NCBI RefSeq assembly: GCF_036192275.1
Contig: NZ_CP108088.1
Coordinates: 1,922,001 to 1,986,000 of the forward strand
Length of the DNA: 64,000 bases
Origin: Streptomyces sp. NBC_00250
Lineage (GTDB): Bacteria; Actinomycetota; Actinomycetes; Streptomycetales; Streptomycetaceae
Direction of reading: 5' to 3'
The position numbers and the translations under genes were made by a program. Below, piece after piece: positions 1 to 7,073 of this stretch (the stretch's first letter is position 1; each line of letters starts with the position of its first letter). The notes below the pieces were generated by a model. That model was not told the DNA's origin and searched no databases. It worked only from the letters and a program-made list of their open reading frames with translations.

Positions 1-1060
1 CCAGGTTGCCCTGGCCCAGGTCGAGTTCGCCGGGCTTCTGGCCCCCGCTGTGGCCCCAGGACTGCCAGATCATCCGGGTGTCGACGCCGCGCTCGCGCAG
101 CCGGTCGTAGGTGGCCCGCGCCTCGTTGAGGTTGAAGAGGGTGTCGGCCTGGCCCTGGACGATCAGGGTGGGTGCGGTGACCCGGTCGACGTACGAGACC
201 GGGGAGACGCTGCGGGCGTAGGCGAGCATCTTCTCCGTCTCGGCCCCGGGGTAGCGGCCGGAGTTGAGGAGCCGCACGGTGTCGCAGGCGTCGGAGACGA
301 AGTGCAGACAGCCGAGCGAGTTGATCCGGCTGGGGTCCAGGGAGGGGACGAGCAGCGGCTGCCCCTCGCCCATCAGATAGAAGCCGTTCGCCCACTGCCA
401 CTTGAAGACGCCGGGGGTGGTGCGGTCGGCGGCGTTGGGGGCGAGGGAGTACGCGAGGTCGTTCCAGGTGATGAGGGGGACGAGGGCGTCGATGCGGCGA
501 TCGACGGAGGCGGCGGCCAGCTGTACGGCTCCGCCGTAGGAGCCGCCGATCATGCCGACCCGCGGGTCGCCCGCGCCGTCGCGGGTGACGAAGTCGACGC
601 GCGTGCCGTCGTCCGCCGCCCGGCCGCCGGCGAGGAAGTCGACGAGCCGGGCGGCGGCGCGGCCGTCGATCTCCGGGTCGTCGAGGGAGATCAGACAGCC
701 GGACTTCCCGAAGCCGAGGCCCGAGTAGACCAGGCCGACGTAACCGCGCTCGGCGAAGGCCTTGCCGATGGCGTCGGTGGAACCGTCGCTCTTGCTGCCG
801 CCGAAGCCGTTGGTGGCGAGGACGGCGGGTGCGGGATGCCCGGCGTCCACACCCGTCGGCCGGTAGAGGTCGGCGTCGACGGCACAACTCCGGCCGCCCG
901 CCTCGACGGTGAACCGGAGCGGGGTGACGGTGTAGGAGCCGGTGACGGCCTCCGCCTCGGCGCCGCTCGCGGGCGCGGCGAGAGCCAGGGGCGCGGCGAG
1001 TGCGGCCGCACCGGCCACGAGGGCGAGGGCTGTGCGGGAACGGGGCACGGCACGGGACAC
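1..1060 (-). CDS. Secreted CocE/X-Pro dipeptidyl-peptidase-type alpha/beta hydrolase (3' end beyond left edge)
   Basis: An exported serine hydrolase, probably a peptidase or esterase of the CocE/X-Pro aminopeptidase (S15-like) group; the substrate is not evident. The first 353 residues are present and the C-terminal part lies outside the window. A twin-Arg-poor, Ala/Leu-rich signal peptide ends near the AAPASGAEA stretch (about residues 28-36). The nucleophile elbow GGSYGG puts Ser at 174. The expected acid is Asp306 (in VQGQAD) and the base His337 (in WGHSGG), so the triad is complete in the visible part. The GTG start is preceded by GGAGG five bases upstream. The gene sits downstream of the LD-carboxypeptidase gene on the same strand but has its own promoter and two operator-like palindromes, so it is probably controlled separately from that peptidase cluster. 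What I infer rather than see is the exact substrate class. Confidence 0.85.
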   Translation of the reverse strand, partial: MSRAVPRSRTALALVAGAAALAAPLALAAPASGAEAEAVTGSYTVTPLRFTVEAGGRSCAVDADLYRPTGVDAGHPAPAVLATNGFGGSKSDGSTDAIGKAFAERGYVGLVYSGLGFGKSGCLISLDDPEIDGRAAARLVDFLAGGRAADDGTRVDFVTRDGAGDPRVGMIGGSYGGAVQLAAASVDRRIDALVPLITWNDLAYSLAPNAADRTTPGVFKWQWANGFYLMGEGQPLLVPSLDPSRINSLGCLHFVSDACDTVRLLNSGRYPGAETEKMLAYARSVSPVSYVDRVTAPTLIVQGQADTLFNLNEARATYDRLRERGVDTRMIWQSWGHSGGQKPGELDLGQGNL

Positions 1061-1101
1061 AGAGACCTCCACGCTGAGGACGACGCCGAGAGACCCACCG
1101 C

Positions 1102-1119
1102 ACCTACCGACTGGTAGGT
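1102..1119. promoter_or_regulatory. TetR-type operator-like inverted repeat
   Basis: ACCTACC-GACT-GGTAGGT, a perfect 7-bp inverted repeat with a 4-bp centre. It lies in the predicted 5' leader of the secreted hydrolase gene, just downstream of the predicted transcription start. Size, symmetry and position resemble TetR-family operators. The regulator is not in the immediate neighbourhood. Confidence 0.5.
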
Positions 1120-1134
1120 ACCCGGGCAGCGCCC

Positions 1135-1163
1135 ATGCTGTGACACGTGTCAGAGACCGTCAA
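1135..1163 (-). promoter_or_regulatory. Promoter of the secreted hydrolase gene with a palindrome in the spacer
   Basis: On the minus strand there is a TTGACG -35 box, a 17-bp spacer and a CAGCAT -10 box. The spacer contains the perfect 12-bp palindrome TGACACGTGTCA (1141-1152), ideally placed for a repressor. Promoter function is inferred from the sequence only. Confidence 0.5.
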
Positions 1164-1199
1164 TGCACCGGACGAAGGTTATTGACGGAGATTCAGTGA

Positions 1200-1226
1200 A
1201 GGCCGTCCGGGCGTCCGGGACGGCCT
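1200..1226 (-). terminator. Hairpin downstream of the LD-carboxypeptidase gene
   Basis: AGGCCGTCC and GGACGGCCT form a 9-bp stem around a 9-base loop, 18 bp after the stop codon. There is no clear U-tract, which is common in Streptomyces terminators. It would separate the peptidase operon from the downstream hydrolase gene. Confidence 0.45.
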
Positions 1227-1243
1227 CCACCCCCGCGTCCCGC

Positions 1244-2221
1244 TCAGCGCAGCGCCGGCACGTCCAGCGTGAGCGTGCCCTTGTCCGCGTCCAGCACGCC
1301 GGACACCCCCAGCGGCATGGTCAGCGCCGTCTCGCTGTGCCCGAAGCCCAGTTCCTCCACGACCGGCACCCCGAGACCGCCGAGCCGGTCCGCGAACACC
1401 GCCCGCACCTCCTCGTACGGGCCGCACTCCGCCCAGGATCCGAGGCCGATGCCCGCGACACCGTCGAGCAGACCGGAGCGCAGGAGTTGGGTGAGGATGC
1501 GGTCGAGGCGGTACGGCTCCTCCCCCACGTCCTCCAGGAGGAGCAGCCCGCCGCGGGCCGAGGGCCGGCCGTGCGGGGTGCCGAGGTCGGCGGCGAGGAG
1601 GCTGACGCAGCCGCCGAGCGTCACGCCCCTGGCCCGGCCCGGCACCAGGGTCCGTGCCGTGTCCAGGCCCAGTGTCCGTACCGACTCGGGTTCGAACAGG
1701 GTGGCCCGCAGCGACTCCCGGGTGCGCGAGTCGGAGAGGAAGGTGCCCGCGGCGACCATCGGACCGTGCAGGGTGGCGTAACCGGCCCGGACGGCGAAGG
1801 CCTCGTGGAGGGCGGTGATGTCGCTGTAGCCGACGAACACCTTGGGTCCGGCCTCCCGGACCGCCCTCCAGTCGACGAGGTCGACCATGCGCTGCGCCCC
1901 GAAGCCGCCGCGCGCGCAGAGGACGGCGGAGACCGAGGGGTCGCACCAGGCCTCGGTCAGATCCCGGGCGCGGGCCCGGTCGGCGCCCGCGAGGTAGCCG
2001 AGGGTGGGGTGGGTGTCCAGGACGTGCGGGGCGACGACGGGATCGAGGTCCCAGCCGCGCAGGATGTCGAGCCCCGCGCGCAGCCGCTCCTCGGGGACGG
2101 GCCCGCTGGGCGCGACGACCGCGACCCGCGCGCCGGGCCGCAGCCGGTCGGGACGGGTGAGCGACCTGACGTGCGGCCGGGCCTCCGCCCTGGCGTCGAG
2201 GTCGGCATCGGGCGCGGTCAC
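1244..2221 (-). CDS. LD-carboxypeptidase (peptidase S66, murein tetrapeptide carboxypeptidase/MccF family)
   Basis: A cytoplasmic serine carboxypeptidase that cleaves an amide bond between an L- and a D-amino acid, classically removing the terminal D-Ala from murein tetrapeptides; MccF-type members instead cleave antibiotic peptide conjugates. The 325-residue length is typical of S66. The nucleophile lies in GYSD (Ser133), the Glu in LLLLED (Glu230), and the His in GFGHSE (His295), giving the Ser-Glu-His triad of the family. The N-terminal region has the expected AVVAPSGP strand. There is no signal peptide, so it acts on imported peptides. The GTG start overlaps the stop of the upstream S9 peptidase gene (GTGA), so the two are translationally coupled. 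With DppA and M20 peptidases upstream, a role in degrading peptides containing D-amino acids is likely. Confidence 0.9.
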   Translation of the reverse strand: MTAPDADLDARAEARPHVRSLTRPDRLRPGARVAVVAPSGPVPEERLRAGLDILRGWDLDPVVAPHVLDTHPTLGYLAGADRARARDLTEAWCDPSVSAVLCARGGFGAQRMVDLVDWRAVREAGPKVFVGYSDITALHEAFAVRAGYATLHGPMVAAGTFLSDSRTRESLRATLFEPESVRTLGLDTARTLVPGRARGVTLGGCVSLLAADLGTPHGRPSARGGLLLLEDVGEEPYRLDRILTQLLRSGLLDGVAGIGLGSWAECGPYEEVRAVFADRLGGLGVPVVEELGFGHSETALTMPLGVSGVLDADKGTLTLDVPALR

Positions 2222-4221
2222 GTGCGGTACTCCAGGTCGGGCACGTCCGTCCGCTCGACGCCGAAGGTCCGCGCGTACAGGGAGAGTTCGGCCTCCAGGG
2301 CACGCACCATCGTGTCGGCCCTGCGGAAGCCGTGCCCCTCCCCCTCGAAGGCGAGGTAGGCGTGCGGGACACCCCGGCCGGCGGTGCGGGTGAGGAAGCG
2401 CTCGGCCTGCGCGGGCGGGCAGATGACGTCGTCTAGGCCCTGGAGCAGCAGGAAGGGAGCGGTGACGCGGTCGACGTGCTCGATCGGCGAGCGCTCCTTG
2501 TAGCGGGCGGGTACGTCGTCGATCGACCCGATGAGTCCGTGCAGGTACTGGGACTCGAAGTCATGGGTCTCGTCGGTGGCCCAGCCGCGCAGGTCGAGGA
2601 TGGGGTAGATGATCGTGCCGCAGGCGTAGACGTCGGTGCTGACGAGGGAGGCGGCGCTCGTCCAGCCGCCCGCGCTGCCGCCGCGCACGGCGAGCCGGGC
2701 GGGGTCGGCGGTGCCCTCGGCGGCGAGGGCCTGGGCGACGGCCGCGCAGTCCTCGACGTCGACGACGCCCCACTGCTCGCGCAGCCGCTCGCGGTACTCC
2801 CGGCCGTAGCCGGTGGAGCCGCCGTAGTTGACCTCGGCGACCCCGATGCCCCGCGAGGTGAAGTAGGTGATCTCCAGGTCGAGGACGAGCGGGGCGTGTC
2901 CGGTGGGACCGCCGTGCGCCCAGATCACATAGGGCGGCAGCTCGCCCTCCGGCCCGGTGAACCGGGGGTGGTGGGGCGGGTAGATCTGCGCGTGGACCTC
3001 CCGCCCGCCGGGGCCGGTGAACGTACGGAGGCGGGGCTCGGGATGGTGGGCGGGGTCGACGGCGTCGGTGTGCGCGGCGCCCACGACCCGGGTGCGTCCG
3101 GTGCGGGTGTCGAGTTCGACGATCTCGTACGAGCGGTGCGGTCCGGCGGCGACGCCGGCGACCCGGGTGCCGTGGGCGGCGAGCGTCGAGGCCCATTCGG
3201 TCCAGGGTCCGACGGCGTCGACGAGTGCGCCGCGCTCGGGGTCGAGGATGCCGAGGGTCGTGGTCCCCTTGCCGTGGACGACGGCGATGAGGCCGTTCTC
3301 CAGGGGCGTGAACCAGTTCAGCCCGATCTTCCAGAGCGGTCCGCCGAACTCCTCGGCGCGGGGGCAGAGCGCGGCCGGTTCGCCCAGGCCGCCGTCGGCG
3401 TCGATCTCCGCCCGGTAGAGGTTCCACCAGCCGGTGCGGTCGCTGACGAGGAGCAGCCTTCCCGCCGCGTCCCAGTCGACCTGCGGGATCGACTCGGCGG
3501 GCCCGCCCGCGACGGTCCTCGTCTCCCGGAAGGTGCCGTCGGGGGCGACCTCGGCCAGTTGGACCTCGGTGCCGTCCCAGGGCATCCGGGGATGGTCCCA
3601 GGCGATCCAGGCCGCCCGGCGCCCGTCCGGAGAGAGCCGGGGTCCGGTCACGAACCGGTGCCGCCCGTCGGAGAGTTCACGCACCGCCGCGCGGTCCTCG
3701 GCGGCCGAGCCGTCGAGGGGTACGGCGACGAGCACCCGGCGCACATCGGTCGGGGCGGGGCCGGTGAACTCCTCCAGGACGCACCACACCTCGCCCCGGT
3801 CCGGGTGGATCACCGGGTCCACCCAGCGCAGTCCGCCGCCGGTGCCGGAGACGGGGGTGAGGGGCCTGGGCCGCGCGCCGGGAGCGGCATCGGGCTCGTA
3901 CGCGTAGAGCCGCTGGTCGGGGAAGTGACAGAACACGGCGAGCGGTCCGCCCGCCGGGCGGGCGACCGCGGCCCAGGGCAGTCCGCCGTACTCGATCACC
4001 CGGCTGCGGACGTTCCACGGGGCGGGCAGCATGCTCTGCTCGGTGCCGTCGGCGCGCCGCCGGACGAGGGCGCGCCGACCGCCCTCGGCGGGACGCGGGT
4101 CGGTCCACCACAGCTCGTCGCCGACGACGCCGAGGTACTCGGGCCGCCCGTCGTGGGCGGCGGCGAGTGCCGCGTCGACGGGTGACGGCCAGCTGCCGTA
4201 GGCGGCCGTGGTCGTGGCCAT
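2218..4221 (-). CDS. S9 family (prolyl oligopeptidase-type) peptidase
   Basis: A 667-residue cytoplasmic acylaminoacyl-/dipeptidyl-peptidase-like serine peptidase. Residues about 25-390 look like a beta-propeller, with repeated SPDGRRAAW-type blades. Residues about 400-667 form the alpha/beta hydrolase: HGGPTG oxyanion segment near 437, nucleophile Ser516 in RGGSAGGW, acid Asp598 in QGLDD, and base His630 in GEGHGF. I chose the ATG that begins MATTTAAYGS because GGGGGAG lies five bases upstream of it; an in-frame ATG six codons earlier would place that ribosome site inside the gene. No signal peptide is seen. Its stop overlaps the start of the LD-carboxypeptidase gene. A 17/20-bp tandem-repeat tract separates it from the upstream M20 peptidase gene. 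Confidence 0.93.
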   Translation of the reverse strand: MATTTAAYGSWPSPVDAALAAAHDGRPEYLGVVGDELWWTDPRPAEGGRRALVRRRADGTEQSMLPAPWNVRSRVIEYGGLPWAAVARPAGGPLAVFCHFPDQRLYAYEPDAAPGARPRPLTPVSGTGGGLRWVDPVIHPDRGEVWCVLEEFTGPAPTDVRRVLVAVPLDGSAAEDRAAVRELSDGRHRFVTGPRLSPDGRRAAWIAWDHPRMPWDGTEVQLAEVAPDGTFRETRTVAGGPAESIPQVDWDAAGRLLLVSDRTGWWNLYRAEIDADGGLGEPAALCPRAEEFGGPLWKIGLNWFTPLENGLIAVVHGKGTTTLGILDPERGALVDAVGPWTEWASTLAAHGTRVAGVAAGPHRSYEIVELDTRTGRTRVVGAAHTDAVDPAHHPEPRLRTFTGPGGREVHAQIYPPHHPRFTGPEGELPPYVIWAHGGPTGHAPLVLDLEITYFTSRGIGVAEVNYGGSTGYGREYRERLREQWGVVDVEDCAAVAQALAAEGTADPARLAVRGGSAGGWTSAASLVSTDVYACGTIIYPILDLRGWATDETHDFESQYLHGLIGSIDDVPARYKERSPIEHVDRVTAPFLLLQGLDDVICPPAQAERFLTRTAGRGVPHAYLAFEGEGHGFRRADTMVRALEAELSLYARTFGVERTDVPDLEYRT

Positions 4222-4246
4222 CTGAACTCCCCCTGTCACGGTATTG

Positions 4247-4283
4247 CGCGAACGGTCATGGCGTGACGCGAACGGTCATGGCG
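4247..4283. repeat. 20-bp-period direct repeat (two copies)
   Basis: The 17-mer CGCGAACGGTCATGGCG occurs at 4247-4263 and again at 4267-4283, a period of 20 bp, between the M20 and S9 peptidase genes. Confidence 0.85.
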
Positions 4284-4299
4284 CTCCACGGACGGTCAC

Positions 4300-4347
4300 G
4301 GTTCTGTGCCGTCCACGGTTCTGTGCCGTCCACGGTTCTACGCCGTC
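4300..4347. repeat. 17-bp tandem repeat (about 2.8 copies) running into the M20 stop codon
   Basis: GGTTCTGTGCCGTCCAC is repeated perfectly at 4300-4316 and 4317-4333. A degenerate third copy (4334-4347) covers the last codons and stop of the M20 peptidase gene. The tract looks like slippage amplification of the gene's own 3' end. Confidence 0.85.
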
Positions 4348-5672
4348 TTCAGGTAGTGGTCGAGCACTCTCACGCCGAAGTGCAGGGCGTCCACGGGGAC
4401 GCGTTCGTCGACGCCGTGGAAGAGGGCCCCGTAGTCGAGGTCCGGGGGCAGCCGGAGCGGTGAGAAGCCGTAGCCGGTGATGCCGAGCCGGGAGAACTGC
4501 TTGGCGTCGGTGCCGCCGGACATGGTGAACGGCACGACGTGCCCGTCCGGGTCGAAGCGTTCCACGGCGGCCCGCAGCTTCGCGAAGGTCGGCGAGTCCA
4601 CGGGCGCCTCCAGGGCGACCTCACGGTGGTGGAACTCCCACTCCACGTGCGGCCCGGTCAGCTCGTCCATGGTCGCGGCGAACTCCTCCTCGGTGCCCGG
4701 CAGCGTCCGCCCGTCGATGTAGGCGACGGCCTGGCCCGGGATGACGTTGACCTTGTAACCGGCGTCGAGGATCGTCGGGTTGCTGCTGTTGCGGACGGTC
4801 GGCGCGACGAGGGCGGCGGCCGGCCCGAGCTTGTCCAGGAGGAGGTCCACGTCGAGGTCGGGCGCACGGGTGTCGATGTCGAGGGCGTACAGCGAGGCCA
4901 GCTCGGCGAGGGCGGCGCGGACGGTCGCGGTGAGGCGGACCGGCCAGGTGTGCGAGCCGATCCGGGCGACGGCGTCGGCGAGGCGGGTGACGGCATTGGC
5001 CGTGTTCACCTTGGAGCCGTGGCCGGCCCGGCCGTGGGCGGTCAGCTTGAGCCAGGCGGTGCCCCGCTCCCCCGCGGCGATCGGGTACAGCGTGGTGCCG
5101 GGCTGCGGGTGGAAGCTGAACGCCCCGGACTCGCTGATGCCCTCCGTGCAGCCGTCGAAGAGCGCGGCGTGCCGGTCGGCGAGGAAGCCGGAACCGTCCT
5201 CGGCGCTCGCCTCCTCGTCGGCGGTGTAGGCGAGGACGATGTCGCGGCGCGGCCGGATGTCCTGCCGGGCCCAGGAGCGGACGACGGCCAGGACCATCGC
5301 GTCCATGTTCTTCATGTCGACGGCGCCGCGCCCCCACACGACCCCGTCGCGGACCTCGCCGGAGAAGGGGTGGGTGGTCCACTCGGCGGGGTCGGCGGGC
5401 ACCACGTCCAGATGTCCGTGGACGAGGAGTGCCTCGGCCGAGGGGTCGGTGCCGGGGATGCGCGCCACCACGTTGGTGCGGCCGGGGGTCCGCTCCAGGA
5501 GGGTGGGTTCGATGCCGGCGGCGGCGAGCCGCTCGGCGACGTACTCGGCGGCGGGCCGCTCACGGCAGTCGCCGCCGCCCCGGTTGGTGGTGTCGATGCG
5601 GATGAGCTCGGAGGTGAAGGTGACCACCTCGTCGAGCGCCGTCGTGTCCGGGCCCCGGACCTCCTCAGCCAT
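4338..5672 (-). CDS. M20/M25/M40 family metallopeptidase
   Basis: A 444-residue cytoplasmic two-zinc peptidase or deacylase of the ArgE/DapE/CPG2 family. First metal ligand His87 is in the GHLDVVP motif, bridging Asp119 in GAVDMK, and the general base/ligand pair is in the TADEE segment (Glu153-154). A late His occurs in the ALFHGVDER segment near the C terminus. The lid/dimerisation domain occupies roughly residues 200-320. The start is ATG with GGAGGAG five bases before it. The start overlaps the end of the upstream DppA-like gene by 8 bp, implying co-translation. Substrate cannot be read from sequence; context (D-aminopeptidase, S9, LD-carboxypeptidase) suggests a dipeptidase or peptide deacylase in the same pathway. 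Confidence 0.92.
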   Translation of the reverse strand: MAEEVRGPDTTALDEVVTFTSELIRIDTTNRGGGDCRERPAAEYVAERLAAAGIEPTLLERTPGRTNVVARIPGTDPSAEALLVHGHLDVVPADPAEWTTHPFSGEVRDGVVWGRGAVDMKNMDAMVLAVVRSWARQDIRPRRDIVLAYTADEEASAEDGSGFLADRHAALFDGCTEGISESGAFSFHPQPGTTLYPIAAGERGTAWLKLTAHGRAGHGSKVNTANAVTRLADAVARIGSHTWPVRLTATVRAALAELASLYALDIDTRAPDLDVDLLLDKLGPAAALVAPTVRNSSNPTILDAGYKVNVIPGQAVAYIDGRTLPGTEEEFAATMDELTGPHVEWEFHHREVALEAPVDSPTFAKLRAAVERFDPDGHVVPFTMSGGTDAKQFSRLGITGYGFSPLRLPPDLDYGALFHGVDERVPVDALHFGVRVLDHYLKTA

Positions 5673-6498
5673 ACTGCTCCTCCACTGCGGCCGAGACGAT
5701 GGTCGTGACCGCCTTGAACGTGCGAATTGCCTCGTACATCGTCTCGCTCGTGTACGTGACGCGCCGCTCTGCGCTTCGCGCCACGCCGGGAACCACCGTG
5801 GCGGCGGCGCCCAGGTGCTCGGCGTCGAACTCCAGCTCCACGGTGAAGGGGCCGCCGCGGACCGGCTCGTGGCGCACGGCGAGCGCGGCGCCGGTCTTGG
5901 CCGCCGCCCGGATGTCGGCAGCGGTTCGGGCCGGGGTCCGGCACACCGCCGCGTACCGCGAGACGTAGTCCTTGACGGCGACCTTGGGTGCCTCCGGCGC
6001 GTAGCCGAGGGCGTCCTCGCAGGTGAGGTCGTCGCCGGTGACCAGGACGACGGGGACGCCGTACTCCGCGACCACCTGGGCGTTGAGCAGGCCCTCGCCG
6101 GCCCGCTCGCCGTCGAGCCAGACCCCGGTGATCGAGTTGGCCAGATAGGTGTGCGCAAGGACCCCTTCGGTGCCTGCGCCGGTGTGGTAGCCGACGAAGG
6201 CGATGCCGTCGACGTCCCCGTGCTGCACGCCCTCGACCATGCTGAGCTCCTTGTGCCGCCCGGTGAGCATCTCGGCCCGCTCGTCGAGCTGCTCGAGGAG
6301 CAGGTTCCGCATGGTCCAGTGCGCTTCGTTGATGAGGACCTCGTCCGCGCCGCCGTCGAAGAAGCCCAGGACAGCGGCGTTCACGTCGGAGGTGAACATC
6401 GAGCGGCACCGCTGCCACTCGGGAGTGCCGGGCAGCACGTCGGCGGGCCAGGTCACACCGGTCGCGCCCTCCATGTCGGCGCTGATGAGGATCTTCAT
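5665..6498 (-). CDS. dppA: D-aminopeptidase DppA-like (peptidase M55)
   Basis: A cytoplasmic zinc aminopeptidase that, in the characterised Bacillus enzyme, releases D-Ala from D-Ala-D-Ala and D-Ala-Gly-Gly. The 277-residue product begins MKILISADMEG, which supplies the N-terminal zinc ligands Asp8 and Glu10. Further candidates are His60 (NEAHW), His105 (GYHTGAG) and His116. The length matches M55 enzymes. I chose the ATG that puts the conserved strand at residue 1; a GTG three codons earlier is possible, and neither has a strong ribosome site. It is the first clear enzyme gene of the minus-strand peptidase operon and overlaps the M20 gene by 8 bp. Unlike Bacillus, no dipeptide permease genes are adjacent. 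Confidence 0.9.
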   Translation of the reverse strand: MKILISADMEGATGVTWPADVLPGTPEWQRCRSMFTSDVNAAVLGFFDGGADEVLINEAHWTMRNLLLEQLDERAEMLTGRHKELSMVEGVQHGDVDGIAFVGYHTGAGTEGVLAHTYLANSITGVWLDGERAGEGLLNAQVVAEYGVPVVLVTGDDLTCEDALGYAPEAPKVAVKDYVSRYAAVCRTPARTAADIRAAAKTGAALAVRHEPVRGGPFTVELEFDAEHLGAAATVVPGVARSAERRVTYTSETMYEAIRTFKAVTTIVSAAVEEQYG

Positions 6499-6594
6499 GT
6501 CTGGCACCGTACGCGCCGCCCGGCGGCCTCACCACCCCTGTGGAAAACCGTCGTTGGAGTGGACCACTGGCGATCACCGGGACGGCCGTACGGA

Positions 6595-6900
6595 TCACCC
6601 CGACCCCGTCGGACATCCCCTGGGGTCCTCCTCCGCGAGGCGGCGCAGGGCGGCTGCGACCTGGTCCCCGGGCGGTGTGCCGTCGTCCGGGCCGGCCAGG
6701 TGGGGCCGGAGGAGGCCGGGGAGGGCGAGGCACGCCTGGCGGGCACTGGTGCCGTCTACCGGGTCACGGCGTGGGCGCGTGCTGTCCGGCAGGGGGAAGC
6801 CGCCGCGCGGCGGAGGCCCGTCGGGGGCGGAGTCGCGGAGGCTCTTGGCGTACGCGAGGAGGGAGGGTGCGAGCGTCGACCGCTCGTACGGTGCGCTCAT
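6595..6900 (-). CDS. Small unknown protein (101 aa), coupled to an 11-codon upstream ORF
   Basis: I do not recognise this gene. The 101-residue product is Pro/Arg-rich in the middle, has no membrane segment or signal peptide, and ends in a short helix-prone region. Its ATG has no ribosome site of its own. Instead it overlaps the stop of an 11-codon ORF (ATGA) that does have one, so initiation probably depends on termination of the short ORF. It lies 97 bp upstream of dppA on the same strand and may be the first gene of the peptidase operon. Codon bias is Streptomyces-like, but reality of the gene is moderately uncertain. Confidence 0.45.
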   Translation of the reverse strand: MSAPYERSTLAPSLLAYAKSLRDSAPDGPPPRGGFPLPDSTRPRRDPVDGTSARQACLALPGLLRPHLAGPDDGTPPGDQVAAALRRLAEEDPRGCPTGSG

Positions 6901-6932
6901 CGCGCGGGGTGGGACTCGATTCCGTAGGTCAT
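6897..6932 (-). CDS. 11-residue upstream ORF (leader peptide candidate)
   Basis: An ATG preceded by CAGGA seven bases upstream encodes 11 residues (MTYGIESHPAR) and stops in an ATGA overlap with the 101-codon gene. It may be a translational-coupling leader, or the true start of that gene separated by a frameshift. Confidence 0.35.
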   Translation of the reverse strand: MTYGIESHPAR

Positions 6933-7073
6933 GACGGCATCCTGGTCGGCGGCCGACCGCCGCACCATCGATTCTCCCGAGGCCCGATGCATGGAATCGG
7001 ACGAAACATCGCCAAGGGGTGCGTATAGGCTGTCGGCCGCAGTTCTCGTAACCGACCCTCCGGAGTGCTCTCG

